Counted from the first letter of the stretch, positions 1-11,959 are shown. The stretch: 64,000 nt of DNA from Pisaster brevispinus (GCA_023634235.1 JAMKCF010000008.1:13607676-13671675); one strand, 5' to 3'. Translations and numbers: made by a program. Notes: generated by a model not told the origin, from the letters alone.

Positions 1-997
1 ATTTTCAGAAAGTATAAGTTTGTTTGTTTGATAGATCAAACTTGTTTTTACTATAACAGCAACCTTGTGTGCTTGAGAGCTCTGTGGGCCTTAGAGTATA
101 TTGCACAATTTCTGCTCAGCAGAAACTGGGAAATTACCACAAAATGAATGCAAGAACATTGTTTATTTCTTGGTCCCCATGGTGTTTGATACAGTCTTCC
201 AGACTAGTAAGAAGACCGTTCCAGCCTCAATTTGGTTTCACTGGTGGAAGGCCATAAACAATACGATTGAATGCAACCTGACATAAAGGCTAGAGTACCC
301 TCATCTTAGTTCAGTAATGCACATGTCTATTAAAGTCAAAGTGAGGCGATTGTCGGACACTGGTGCTATGTCTAGTTTTTGGGTGTTTGTGATACAGGAG
401 AAGTCAAAGATCCTGACTCAGAAACGTGGTCTGCTTATCATTTTAATTCAGTGATATTGAAACATAATTAAGAATTTAATTTCTTGATTTGTAACTTTTC
501 CTTGCCATCTAGTGTATTGTGTCGTTTATTTTTATAACCTTGCCTACATGTATGTTTCCAGCCATAGTGTATTTTACTTATGGGGCCTGCATTTTCTGAA
601 CAATTTCTGTCAGTCAAAGTGTTTTATATTTGTAATCATTGTATACAGCTGGTCTGGTATTTATTATCTCTAGCGTATCTTTGTATGATAATTTGTTTCA
701 TTGTAAAGCGCAACAAGGGATCCACAATGCGCCGTATAAATGTTATTTTATTGTTTTATATTATTTTTTATTATCCCTATAAAAACCTGACAATATTACA
801 TTTTATATTCCCGATTGTTTTTAATGATAATTTCAACATCTACGGCACGTGCTATACTCCCGAGGCTATCAAACGGTTCGTTTGTTCGAATGGTTCGAGT
901 GTTTTTGCAGAATGTCTTGTGTCTTTCCCAGGAGTACTCGCTCTGAAATATAAATAAGAGGCCCAGTAAATGTAAGACTAAGAGGACAACAAAAATT
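1..997. other. unannotated stretch
   Basis: AT-rich, no gene recognised. 690-760 (TTGTAAAGCGCAACAAGGGA...GCCGTATAAATGTTATT) resembles the tail of a SINE. The 125-codon frame here is low-complexity and not protein-like. Confidence 0.5.
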
Positions 998-1193
998 CTA
1001 GAAATCAACCCTGCAAGATTCTGTGGGAGGTAAATTGTAATAGTTCATATACCAGGCCTCACAAAAGAGCATCTTACAAAGCACATAAGCCCTGGTTACA
1101 ATACGTGATGCAGATCTCATGTCAGTGCATCGTGGTACAAAGTCATTTATATGCGAGATAATTTCCTGAACTCGTTGCGGCGCATACTGAGTC
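998..1193 (-). CDS. candidate terminal exon, unidentified protein
   Basis: On the minus strand GGTTGTTTCTCCCTCCAAG (an acceptor-like tract) is followed by an open frame of 65 residues ending in TAG at 1000-998. It starts TQYAPQRVQEIISHINDFV and continues through a Tyr/Cys-rich part (YVLCKMLFCEAWYMNYYNLPP). Composition and the absence of repeat similarity are coding-like, with amphipathic helices. It would be the last exon of a minus-strand gene whose earlier exons I could not find. I do not recognise the family. It could be a chance open frame. Confidence 0.3.
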
Positions 1194-2639
1194 CTTGGAG
1201 GGAGAAACAACCAGTTTGCTCACTTGCAGTTTTCGTTAATTGCCACTCCATTCATTGTTCAGTTTTTATGTCTGTTGCAGTCCAAAGGGAAATTAAGCTT
1301 GGAATAATGGAGGTCGCAGACATGTGCCTTTTAATTGTTAGTTAATTGCGAGTGTTTCAACTTAATCTGGATTTGAAGAGACACCTCCTTTATAGCGCTT
1401 TAATTGCGATTGTTTAACGACGGGATGAAAGACCGCGACTTCTTCGGAATGACAGCATCATGCAAGGGTTTGAAAACTCCCACTCAATCGATTTATTGAT
1501 GGCCATATCCCACATGTACATGCTTTTACTAAGGGAGATTGGAAAAAAAAAAAAAAAAATGTAATGCATTTCTGAGCCAGGAGCGATAATGGTCATTTAC
1601 ATGTCCCCTCGTTATTATCACTCTAAACATCTCACTCACATTAATCTAGCATCTAATGTTGGAACCCCATTAGTCTTCTAGATGAACACCCCCCCTTCTG
1701 ACTCCCAGCGACAATGATGCTGTGCAAAGGTCTCATGATTATTATTATTTTTATTTTTTTTTTTCAATTAATGAAATGGCTTTTTACAAAACATAACAGA
1801 AATAGAACGGAGCTGATCCGTTTCCTAATGTAAGTCCCTCGCGGCCTTCGCCTGTGGGAATTTATTCCTCACTCGGCCGACCGGCCATCCTCTCACGATG
1901 ACGCCCTAACATTCATCTTCCTGAGTCACTCCTCAAGCCTTTTTTCCCCCTTTTTTTTCCTCCTCTCTCCTCTTTTTTTATCACTGTGAATATTCTGGGG
2001 TTAGATTATCTGTGCCAACGACTAATGAAGACGGCCAGTGTGCTTTGCCCCCGTCTCGCGCGGTCCCTGAACCTGATTCCGTCAAGCGTGATGCACTTTT
2101 ATCATCTGCGGGATTTCTCCAGATTATTAAAAGTCAGCCTAATAACCAGTAATATGCCAACCTCTGTGTCAGGCGAAAAATAATAGTAATAACAGTAAAA
2201 AGGTACTGAAATGTGTATCCTTTAGAAGTATAGTGCAATGACATTACTTAATCTTGATGGGAAGGTATGATTTGGGCTGTACATTTTATGACAAAGATGA
2301 TTGGTGCATTGTGAGTGATGGGCCAGTCTGTCTAGACAAGACAGTGGTAAAGCTATTGAAATTACAAGGTTAGTTATGCCTTGAAGTCTAGCAATTGGAC
2401 TCTCTGGGCTTGTCTTGTGAGAATGTCAAATCCTGGGCTTATCTGAAGTGACTGTAGTTGTGGCTTGATATATTAAAGGGACGCGATACACATACTTTGA
2501 TTTTAAATGTATTCAATTGGTTTTTGTTTGTTTTAGTTTTCTTTTCTTTTTTGGGGGGGGGGTTATAATTTAGTCCCTTTTTTGTTACCTTTTTAAACCT
2601 TTTTTTAATTACTAGAAACTTGCTTGAATCTTTTACAGA
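1194..2639. other. unannotated stretch with a CpG-richer patch
   Basis: T-runs at 1542-1558 (as A) and 1747-1764. 1820-2180 is CpG-richer than its surroundings and repeat-free. It could be a regulatory or conserved noncoding element, but no motif decides this. Confidence 0.35.
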
Positions 2640-2800
2640 AGGCCTGGAATTACACAGAAGACAAGGAAGCCATGGCCTCTGTTGCCCTGATCTTGGCCTT
2701 GGTGCCCCTTCAAAAGTTTCCCTCTCAAAGATATTTTCCAACATTTTCTTTAACATTTTCCAATGGAAGTGCCCTTTGCAAAAAGAAAATGGCCCCGCCT
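2640..2800 (-). repeat. dispersed repeat, family F copy
   Basis: The reverse complement contains GGGGCACCAAGGCCAAGATC, CAACAGAGGCCATGG and CCAGGCCT, matching the block order at 30935 and 54375. It explains the open frames on both strands here, which are not genes. Confidence 0.6.
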
Positions 2801-2929
2801 CTCTAATATGATATTTCAGGCATGTTACATACAAATATTTTGGGCATATTGCCTTTTATAATGTTTCAATGTTTTGATATTTTATTTGTTTAAAGTATTT
2901 TGTAATAATGATACTAATATCGGGGTCTT

Positions 2930-3345
2930 ATAGATTGCACTTACCCACCTATAAGTTGCTCAAGGCACTTGAGCTGCTCAAGGCACTTGAGCAAAGAGAA
3001 ACACTTTTTAAGACAGGTTTTTTGAAGTTTTTATGAATTATGAGACCGATTTATGTAGCAACAACAAAGGCTTACATGTACAATTTGCTGTAGTGCACTC
3101 ATCAGCCACTACCAGAAACACTGGGGCAAACCCCTTCTCTTAGTGATAAGTGTAACTGGGTTCTTTTACATGCATTGCACAACACACAGAACCTACGGGC
3201 TAATGTTCCATCCAGAGGACAAAGCAATAATGGTTAAGTGTCTTGCCTAAGGGCAGAATTGTCAAGACCGGGACTCGAACCCACACTATAGTGATCAGAA
3301 GCAGCAGAGCTTGAGTCCGGTGCACCCTATTATTATTGTTCCGCG
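2930..3345 (-). repeat. tRNA-like SINE, family C copy 1
   Basis: The reverse complement runs from GTGTGGGTTCGAGTCCCGGT (B box) through CAAGACACTTAACCATTATTG, a ATGTAAAAGAACC block and GGTTTGCCCCAGTGTTTCTG. The same blocks, in the same order, occur on the plus strand at 26752-27075. This is an older, diverged copy. Confidence 0.8.
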
Positions 3346-5656
3346 AGCCTCGCTGCATATTACCACTGGCTTACATGTAGCAATTTAGCATCGAAAATCG
3401 GGTTGGGAAAGGCATACTTCCAGTGCAAGTTTAAAGAGTGTACTTTTGATAATGTCATTTGTAATGAAAGAGAGTAACGACACATCAGCAGAATTTATTG
3501 CCAGGTGGTGGTCCAATTCCATGGTACAATAACCTAAAAACTTGTTTTCCCTTCGTTGTCATTCCCTTCTTCGTACATGTATGGCAAATGAACATACAGA
3601 TGGCAGCTCAGCATACGAGCTAATTGATGAGCAAAAACATTAGCGGGGAACCGGTTCGCCATTATATACATGTATGGTGGCACTCGACTGGTAACAGAAT
3701 TTTGTTGAGCAAAACTTTATTTGTGCTTTGGAAATGTATGTACTATACACAGGTTTCTTTAGTTAAGCACTAGACTTCCATAAAGTCTTCTTAAGATTGC
3801 ATGTTATTTGAAGCCTGTGGCCAATATTGGTATTTGTCAAAGACCAGTAGCTGTAATTTGTGTGGCACAACTTGTAAATGAAATCACAAACCTGTGAAAG
3901 TTTAAGCTCAATCGGTCATCAGTCACAAGAAAATAGTGAACAAAAAAACATCACTTTTTTCACTTAAAAAAATAGATTAGTAACTGATTCACTCACTTTC
4001 TCAAAAACTATAGCATCATATGGAGTTGATTGTCTCATTTCCTAATCGTGGCTGTGCGACAGAGGGCGCTATTACTTTTGCGCAGTAGGCGATCAGATCA
4101 CGCAATTGTGACTGCCCGCCATGATTCCCGCAAATATGACTAAACAATTTTTTTTTTTAAGGCGTGTGTATGAGAAACTTTAAAGGCATAATACCTACAC
4201 AAAGTTGAATTATTTATTGAAATTTCTCATGGAGTAGAATACCTGCATTCTACGGTAGTTTCTCTCAAGATCTCATGTCTGCCCCTCCCCCTGCTATGGC
4301 AAAGCTTCAAATCTGTACTTCAGTGAGTAGGCCTAGCTACCCCTTCAGTTTTCAGTCTTCAGTCTTCAGTCTTCAGTCTTCAGTGGATTCCTCCTTCTTG
4401 CAGCCTTGAAGGCTAAACTAAGAGTTCGGTAGCCAATGACCTGTCAGCCGGTGCAGCAGGAACTCAGGGTGCCAATCACGAACAAAAACTCAATAATATT
4501 GTTTGGAAAAAATGGGCCTCTTGCAGAAATTCTGCACTGCAGACTTGTATTATTAAGTTACATAGCACATTTGCACACCCTTCTTCCCCTTCTCTGTCCC
4601 ATCTATGTCAAATCAGTACAGCAACCAGTCTACCGACCCCCCCCCCCCCCAAATAGACAGCGCTAAGAAAACACAAACATAAAGGGTTCACGCAGTAGAC
4701 ATGTACTCCAGTCCAGGTTCTCTCAACTCACATGGCCCTGCTTTCCCCTTTTCCATCCCTATCACAATCCTCCCTCACAACGTCAAATCGCCAATAATAT
4801 ATATCAGTCAATCCTCTACACCACTCCCCCCCCCCCCCCCCCCGACTCCTAAACAAACACACCATTTAGAAAAAATTGACACTTCACATTCACTCGGAGG
4901 ATCTCCATCAAATCTCCGGTCGGATTTATACGTCCCGTCCACGTTGCTAACAACAAGCACTCTCTCGCTCTCTCACACACGTCTCGTCTACGGACAGGGC
5001 CTTTACAATATTTGGTTGTCGCCTGCCGTAGATATTAACCGTTGGCAGGGTGCCTGCCTGCCTTCGTCTAGACAGCTAGAGAGAAAGCTCTCACAATGTA
5101 CACAGTACTTGTGAGTGACCCCTCTTTGAATTGATGTTTATCTAGTCTGGGCTGCAAACAGGAGCTTGGCTTTACAGAGGGAGGGATAATATTAGTGTTT
5201 TCCTTAATTACACCAGATCTTCTCCAAGGTTGGAGAGATTGTGTGGAGGCGGTGTAGAGAGCTGCTTTTGGATAATTGATTGCAGTATTGATCTTAGTGT
5301 TTAAAACGTGTAACTGGATGTTTGTTGGATTCTTTTGTAAAGCACCGAATCCTGCTCTACATTTCTTAAAGATGGCATTTTTTAGATTCATGTTTTTAGT
5401 TAGCAACGATGGCACTATGGTTAGGTTTTAGGGGAACAAGGGGTGCTTCATTGTTTCTTGGGGGGGGGCACTTCTTAGCCAACTACAACTATAGTTACCG
5501 TTTTTCTGAAACAAACCCCTTTTCAGTACTCTTGGGGGGGGGGGCTGATATCAATTAGGGTGTTTGTAGTTCAATAGAAGTTTGAGATGAGTATGTACAA
5601 TAATCAATCATTCCCTTTGAAATGAACAGCATGAAAAAGCAGAGATAAACTTGAAT
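3346..5656. other. unannotated stretch
   Basis: TACATGT-type palindromes at 3570-3680, C-runs at 4637 and 4826, G-runs near 5460 and 5534. 3880-4100 (GTGAAAGTTTAAGCTCAATC and AGAGGGCGCTATTAC) resembles a dispersed repeat but has no second copy here. No gene seen. Confidence 0.5.
4347..4386 (+). repeat. short tandem repeat, 8-bp unit
   Basis: TTCAGTCT repeated about four times with edge variants. Confidence 0.85.
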
Positions 5657-5725
5657 AATTTGGGGTTGAGCAAAGAAATCTTTCTTCAATCTTCAAGTCA
5701 ATCGTTCTTTGTTCAACCCCAAATT
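5657..5725. repeat. foldback made of SINE-H body sequence
   Basis: AATTTGGGGTTGAGCAAAGA (5657-5676) and TCTTTGTTCAACCCCAAATT (5706-5725) are near-perfect inverted repeats about 30 bp apart. Each matches the body of the family H SINE just downstream. Confidence 0.7.
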
Positions 5726-5828
5726 TTTTTTAAACGTTGTTATATTGTAAATGTGGGTGTGATCCTTGGCTACACGGCAGCCAACGGTTGAATGGCTTCT
5801 GACTGGCACCCGGAACAAAGATGTAGGG

Positions 5829-5973
5829 CTAGACAGCTCAGTTGGTAGAGCGCTGGTAACGTTAATTGGGAGGTCGCATGTTCAAATCCGGCTCGAGTCA
5901 ATTTTTCTTTGCTCAAGCCAAAATTATTTTAAAAATTTACCCAGTCAGTTTCCCTTGTGGTTTATTACTTGGC
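5829..5973 (+). repeat. tRNA-derived SINE, family H copy 1
   Basis: The tRNA-like head has an A box (CAGCTCAGTTGGTAGAGCGC, 5835-5854) and B box (GTTCAAATCC, 5880-5889). It is followed by a non-tRNA body TCAATTTTTCTTTGCTCAAG and a tail CCCTTGTGGTTTATTACTT shared with the copies at 29778 and 6372. It has no acceptor stem and extra body sequence, so it is a SINE and not a working tRNA. Confidence 0.85.
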
Positions 5974-6371
5974 ATACAAAAAATAAAGTTCAGAAAAGTT
6001 GAACACATAATTTACCTCTAAGAAACAGCTGCCAAATTCACACACACTTTTCCGAATGTATTTCTATTTCTGGGCTGTCTATAGGAAGAACACAATGTGT
6101 GTCTCCAACCCCATTCCCACTGGGGGCTCTCATATGCTTCCTCACAGTGTTCTACAAATATATGGAAAAACAAAAGCAAGGTGTGCATCCTGATTTCAAA
6201 ATGCCCTCCTTCCCCCACAAATAATCCCCTCGTGCCCAAGCTTTACAGAGAAACCCTTCACACTTTATTTTGTTTTTGTGTTTCTGTGTAGACAAATAAT
6301 TGTACGGCCACATGTTGATGTAGTACAGATCCCTTTCCCGTTCCATTTGTCCAACGACTTTATAATTCTCA

Positions 6372-6485
6372 AGTACTAAACCACAAGGGAAACCAACTGG
6401 GTAAAAAAAAATTGAAATAGTTTGGGTTTGAACAAAGAAAAATTGACTGGAGCGGGACTTGATCCAACGACCTCGGGATTGTTCA
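6372..6485 (-). repeat. tRNA-derived SINE, family H copy 2, inverted
   Basis: The reverse complement carries a B-box remnant (GGATCAAGTCCCGCTCCAGTC), TCAATTTTTCTTTGTTCAAA and the CCCTTGTGGTTTAGTACTT tail of copy 1. The tRNA-like A-box half is missing. It faces copy 1 about 400 bp away. Confidence 0.8.
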
Positions 6486-6779
6486 AACCCAAATTATAAC
6501 TTAAATTCGGTAAATTCGTCCTTAAACTTTATCTCAACTCCACCCCAAACCAGTAGCATATGTTGTTTAAATTTGATTGCCTTACTGCACAGGCAACATT
6601 ATAATGTTTGTCACAACCATGGTATAGTGTGGGTCAAGCAGTCTCCACTCAATCAAAATAACTGATAATTAAAAAAAAAATTTAAAGACAACCTAAATAA
6701 TTTGATGTATGCCCACTAGATCCTTTGTGTTTTATTCCCACTAGATCCTTTTCCGGTAGTTTTTGTTATTTTTTTATTT

Positions 6780-6980
6780 CCAGCTTGTCTTCTTCTTGTT
6801 GTGTCCATGCTTGTTGATAGTTCGCTTGTTCATGTCTTCTTTTGTTGCATGTTTTTTATTTGGTTGTATTTGTTCATTGGGGTGTTTGTTTGAATGTGTG
6901 TATTTGTTCATTGGGGATGTTTGTTTGATTGTTTGATTTGTTCATTTGTTTTGTTTGTTGTTTGTTAGCTTGTTTGTTAT
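6780..6980 (+). repeat. low-complexity TTTG-rich stretch
   Basis: Many overlapping TTTGTT and TTGTTC motifs without a fixed period. ATTTGTTCATTGGGG occurs twice. Confidence 0.6.
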
Positions 6981-7694
6981 GTGTAATTGTTTGTGTCCTT
7001 TTGTCCCTTGTCTTTATCCAGGTTGGAATGACACTTTTGTCAGTCCTGGCAAACCTGGATTGTCAATGTCTTTTCTGTTGTCCTCGGTCTTTCTAGTACT
7101 TGTTATTCCCACTTTCTACTTCCTGCCCCCTTTAAAAAATCTAGTTGTATCCCCCTTTGTCTACTGTTTTTATTTAATTTATATATTACATTCTAGATGG
7201 GTTCTCTTTAATGTTTTTTTGTTTTTAGAGTTTTATCCTATTTGTATATACTTGTATTTTTATATTTTTTTATGTGAAATTGCCAAATAAATAATAACAA
7301 ATAATAATAAAATCCAATCACACTACTCACTCGCAGGGTCTGCCCTTAATTGTAGAACCAGGTAGCTTGTCATTGTTTTACCTGTCCAGCAGCTTTTTCA
7401 CTGGACCATGTTTCATATTAAATGGGGATGCTTTCCAACGCTGCACTAGCCAGCCAGACCACTTGGAAAGAATTCTCACTGGTCCTCGGTCGTTTTAACT
7501 AGCATTGGGCCAGCAAACCACTGTTAAGCGAGAACGCTGACTTGAGTTTTCGTATGACTCTGTACTGTAAAGCCAAACTGAACATGCTTGAGGCTAGACC
7601 GTAGGGGGCAGCAGGCCCAACTATTAATTTTTATTTAAGTCCACAAGTTTTGGTAGTAGGGGAACCTTTATGCTGAAGGCAGGCCTTGACTGTG

Positions 7695-7738
7695 GGTCAT
7701 CATGACAAGGGTCATCATGACAAGGGTCATCGTGACAA
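7695..7738 (+). repeat. short tandem repeat, about 16-bp unit
   Basis: GGGTCATCATGACAA occurs three times in a row, the last with one change. Confidence 0.8.
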
Positions 7739-7849
7739 TCCTACCCCCCTCTATTAAAGGGCGCTGAATTAGAACTTTGCAAAGGGCACCACAACACACC
7801 ACTGCAAAGACACACACAGCAACTGTTGTGTGGTAGGTTAATTCAAGGC

Positions 7850-8208
7850 TTAAAGGAGGTCATACAATAAAAGTCACATGTGAAAAGTTTCAGCTAAATA
7901 CAGTGTCTACTAGCTGAGAAAACAGCAAAACAACTGTCACAGTATTTTCACAAGAACGTGGAATCCATCCATGTTTAGCGAGGTGACAGTGGGTACCAAC
8001 CACATCTCTGGCCGTAGCATTCGCGAACGGACACCAACCTTCAGTCAGATTCAAATGTTTTTGGGTGCAAAAATATATTCAAACCATATTACTTTGACGG
8101 GGAATCTTTTCTCTAAATATTTTGTATTATCAGCAGTGCTTCTCACCAAGTAAGTTTTTATGGTGATTAAGTTTTGGAGTGTTTACCAATCTATGACCCT
8201 ACCTTTAA
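7850..8208 (+). mobile_element. TTAA-type MITE, family A copy 1
   Basis: It starts TTAAAGGAGG and ends CCAATCTATGACCCTACC followed by TTTAA. The interior holds the family blocks GTGAAAAGTTTCAGC, GAGGTGACAGTGGGTACCAA and CATCTCTGGCCG. The first tens of bases and the internal palindrome are reduced. Confidence 0.8.
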
Positions 8209-8630
8209 GACGGATTCCTGATGGATTTGGAATTCAATAGAAAAAGTTCCCAGTAAAAGTCGCCTCCTGAAATAGGGTAAAACACCATATTGCAAAGGCT
8301 ACTTTTAGATTGTTACAGTCCAGAGACAAAATCTTTAACTTGCTTTTTCTTTTTTGTTCTTTTTTATCCAGGTAATGAGGCCAGTATCTCTTGACAAGAC
8401 TTCTCCCTGGGTTCCAGACAGTGATGTGTGGACTACCAGTGGTGTCAACTCTGTGCTCAAAGGAAATTTGTTTCGTTGCAAATACCATCTGTGTGACATG
8501 CTTAAATCTGAAAGGATTCTTGGTACTGTATAATGTGCTCATGGTGGCAATTTTCGAACCTCGTTCCCAGCGGTGTACAATCTCGCCACGCCAAGAATGC
8601 CTAGCAAGATCATAACCCCTGGGGTGCGTT

Positions 8631-8724
8631 TTTTGCAGTCGTCTGTTTCGGTTGACTTGGCCATTGGTTAATCACTGGTCAGTAACTGAAACAGTTATTG
8701 GTTACAGCCGCGAAAACGCACCCC
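8631..8724. repeat. short foldback element
   Basis: GGGGTGCGTTTTTTGCAGTC on the left pairs with GCCGCGAAAACGCACCCC on the right, giving a 94-bp element with short inverted ends and a partly self-complementary interior. Confidence 0.6.
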
Positions 8725-8865
8725 TTGTATATTTCAGAGGTTGGCAATTGGAAGATTAGTTGGGATTTTTGTTAGCATAGCTGGCGCCAAAATTCCCAGT
8801 AAGCAGGGAATGATGCTTGTTAGCATAGAAGGGTACGGAAATATGGAGCATAACATTATGCCACT

Positions 8866-9043
8866 TGTCCAATTTCATAAAGCTGCTAAAAACTCAAATT
8901 TGCTCAGTGCAGAAATACCTTGCTGAGCTGAAATGGGGTACCATAAAATACCATGTAATGAACATTGCGCATGAAAGTATTTGCTTGGCAAAAACATTCA
9001 ATAAGCACTATTCTCCGTTAAACAGCTTTATAAAGTTGGGCCC
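8866..9043. repeat. foldback element, family D copy 1
   Basis: TCCAATTTCATAAAGCTGCT on the left and ACAGCTTTATAAAGTTGGGC on the right are inverted ends. The interior is rich in GCTTA/TAAGC pieces, as in the other family D copies. Confidence 0.65.
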
Positions 9044-9334
9044 TCTGTCTTGTTAAAGGTGCTGCCTTATTGAATAATTTGGTGCACCAAAGTTTGAACT
9101 TTGACCTACTTGTGGGTCATACTAAAGCCAAAGGTGGAAAACGGGCACATGTGTGAATCCAAAATGGACACAAAATGATCCCTTGCAGAGCTCATTATGT
9201 ATGAAGCTAGTTCTAGATAGGGTCAAAGGTGAGAGTTTGTTGTACCAAGTTGTTCACAGAAGGCATAGCAAGATACGCCTTTAAACCCCTTTTTGAAGGG
9301 ACTGTATAGATTTGGTCTTTAGAACAGTGTAGCC

Positions 9335-9512
9335 TCTAGTCAAGGCTACCTGGATAGTGTACAACGTGAACAGCACCACCACTGTTTACATGAAAAAGAC
9401 GGGCGTGAGCGGCGGAGCTGCTAACACCTAGTCTCTTTTCGTGTTTGTAGTGGTGGCGCTGTTGGTGTTGTATACCATCCGGAAAGCCGTGAGTGCCTTG
9501 ACTTAAGGCTAG
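9335..9512. repeat. imperfect palindrome of about 180 bp
   Basis: AGTCAAGGCTACCTGGATAG and GTGTACAACGTGAACAGCAC are mirrored by GTTGGTGTTGTATACCATCC and GCCTTGACTT. The centre is GC-rich near 9400-9420. It looks like a foldback element. The fake splice signals inside (GTTTGTAG...GTGAGT) come from this structure. Confidence 0.6.
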
Positions 9513-9639
9513 GAACACAGTAAGGCCATGTCCGAACTAATGGTTTTGGCAGCGGCTATTTCTTGAATGCCCAAAAGTCCTATTCTTCAATGTTGTCATA
9601 GTCGTAGTCGAAAGTCGTTTGATTTGAACGCACCCTGAG

Positions 9640-9900
9640 ATAATTCCAGTTACCTAGGTTAAAGAAATATGCCGGCTTTGTAAAAGTTAATTAATTTTAG
9701 GGAACAATAGATCATTCCAACTATCCAAATTAAACAAATATGACGGCTGTCAAAAACTTAATTGGTTTTAGGAACAGTAAGATTGTTCCAGTGTAATATG
9801 TCATCTGTAAAAAACTTCATTAACGCTGGTATTCAAGAAGTTATTCCAGCACACTTGATGATACAAATATTGCAGCTGGGATTATACCCTCATTTTGATA
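9640..9900 (+). repeat. degenerate tandem repeat, unit about 71 bp
   Basis: NNATTCCAG/ATTCCAA/GTTCCAG/ATTCCAG anchors recur at about 9643, 9714, 9785 and 9843, each followed by AAATATGNCGGCT-like and AAACTTAATT-like blocks. There are about four diverged units, the last shorter. Confidence 0.6.
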
Positions 9901-10735
9901 CGAGAAAAAAAAAAAACCTTAATAAATATACAAACTATTAATTGAAAGCAAGTTTGCTATATGCATAACATTTTTAATTAATTCTTCACTATTGCTGAGT
10001 TGCTTTTGTTCAATTGGAACTACATCTAAAATGGCGATCCATGATCACTGGTCACTGGAGTATTATTTATTGAACATTAGAGAAAGAAATTATATTTATT
10101 TGGAAAAAGCTGAAGAATATTAACTAATGAAAGGTCTGAGTATTACAAAGCATTATTAAACAGTTGTAAATCTAAAAGGGGTTGATTGTTGTAGAAAAAT
10201 TACTTAAACATTTGTACTTATTATTTTCACAATTCAAGTGCTTTGTTTTGTTTAATAGAATATATATTTTTCCAACATTTTCTAGAGTTGTAGAAATTGT
10301 TTTTTTCACATGAGAGTGTTCTTTACATTCTTACATGAAGATGCAAAGAAAGTGAAAGAAGCAAGTAGATCAAAGTTGAAAAAAAACAAAAACAATTTAG
10401 GTTTCCAAATGAAACTTGAAAAGCACAGGATCTTGTCACACAAGACAGTTTTTACAGCAAGTGGGTGATTTCTCAGGATTTTCCCTGTTTTCAGGACTTC
10501 CTCAAAAAAATTTCTTGAGCCTTTAAATTTTCTTGAAAGAACGATATCAGTTACCAAATGTGAAAAGAAAGAAAAAAACAGTTCACATTACGTTCAAACC
10601 TATCATTAAATCTGAATATGTAGATCTCCTGAATTGTAATGTCTTGGAGGTACCATGCAGGTCTAAAGCAAGGGGGAACCCAGGTCAGTAAGCCATTTTC
10701 AGGAATGTTTACATTAGTCAAATCTCATCCCTGTT

Positions 10736-11109
10736 CAGGGCTCGAATTTGGGGGGAAAATCTACAAGACTGCAGGAATTGTACCTCAAAACTTTTACTGG
10801 ACAAGAAAATTTGTTACAAGACCGGAATCAAAATGAGAAGAACACTATCTACAACACAGTTTCACATTTGAGCTGTTTTTGTATCAAGCCCTAAAAGAAG
10901 ATTTATCAAGTTTCTCTTATGGGTAATACTTCAAAGTTCAATACTCAAGGGAATTGAAAGATATCTGATATCAGTTTGAATTAAAAATGCAGTGAGGTGT
11001 TGTTATTCAAAAACACAAGACCGCTGGACTTGTATGGTTGTAACTTTACTGGCCCGGCGCTAAAATCACTGGCCTCGGGCCTGCGGTCCATTGTTAATTT
11101 CGAGCCCTG
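10736..11109 (+). mobile_element. foldback/TIR MITE, family E copy 1
   Basis: It starts CAGGGCTCGAATTTGGGG and ends AATTTCGAGCCCTG. The candidate target duplication is CTGTT at 10731-10735 and 11110-11114. The interior is shared, in the opposite orientation, with 27141-27577 (CTACAAGACTGCAGGAATTG; CTGGCCTCGGGCCTGCGGTC). CAGGG termini recall hAT elements, but a 5-bp duplication is short for that group. Confidence 0.8.
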
Positions 11110-11276
11110 CTGTTACAGGCAACTTACTGCACAGCATGGAAAAGGAGCACTTTGGTTGCACAAGAATCATTTTTCTAACAGTGTCCCAAAGAAAATGATG
11201 TGTAAATTTAGACGGGGATGTGTTTTCTTCTGCCTGGAACTGGTTTCCTGTGAAATGCCTCCCATGACCATGGCCC

Positions 11277-11654
11277 TTGAAGGGAGGGTCAGGGTTTACC
11301 TTTGGTAATTACTCCAAAAATGTAATGACCATACAAACTTACTTGGTAAAGAGCACCGGGGAGCTGTTGATACTATAAAACTTTGTTAGAAGTAATGCAG
11401 TTTTAGAGAAAGAGGTATTTTTTCACAAATTTGAATCTGAGAAAGGCTTTAGGCATGAAGCACTTTTCAGGCGTATGAAAGCACACAATTCTATGCAACA
11501 AGGGTGTTTTCTTTTTCTTTCATTATTTTCTTGCAACTTTGATGACCAATTGAGCCCAAATTTTCACAGGTTTGTTGTTATATGTATATGCTGGGATACA
11601 CCAAATGAGGACACTGGTCTTTACAAATTTACCAGAAGTATACCCTGCCTTTAA
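11277..11654 (+). mobile_element. TTAA-type MITE, family B copy 1
   Basis: It starts TTGAAGGGAGGGTC and TTTACCTTTGGTAATTACTCC and ends ACCAGAAGTATACCCTGCC followed by TTTAA. Shared blocks include GAATCTGAGAAAGGC, GCACACAATTCTATGCAACA and GACCAATTGAGCCCAAATTT. Confidence 0.8.
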
Positions 11655-11959
11655 GACTAAAAAAAACCAGTTTGTAATCTTGTGCCAATGAAAGAGTGCC
11701 AAAGTATTGTTGGGTCAAGGTAAGGTGCAGCATTGGTAGATTCCACAACCAAATGTTCAATGAATATTCATTGACTGCTTTACAAGAAAACTGTTGGGAA
11801 ATGTACTAAGGTTTCTTGTGTACATTGATATACAGTGGAAGGACACTGTTCTAAAATTCAAAAGCAGGTTTTTGTTGACACTTTCTCAAGATAAAACCGC
11901 TTCCTTGTGAAAAACTTAAACCATAAATAGCTTTGCACTCCAGTGATAATAAGTGCAGC

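Noticed and set aside
580..957. 125-codon frame rich in Ile, Phe and Tyr
   Set aside because: The hydrophobic look follows from AT-rich DNA, and part of it resembles a SINE tail.
2439..2834. 131-codon minus-strand frame
   Set aside because: It spans a family F repeat and a G-run/T-rich tract.
5835..5890. Possible functional tRNA gene
   Set aside because: A and B boxes are present but no acceptor stem closes, and the same head and body recur as a SINE.
9451..9488. Apparent 38-nt microexon between TTTGTAG and GTGAGT, reading VVALLVLYTIRKA
   Set aside because: It lies in one arm of the imperfect palindrome 9335-9512, which explains the sequence better.
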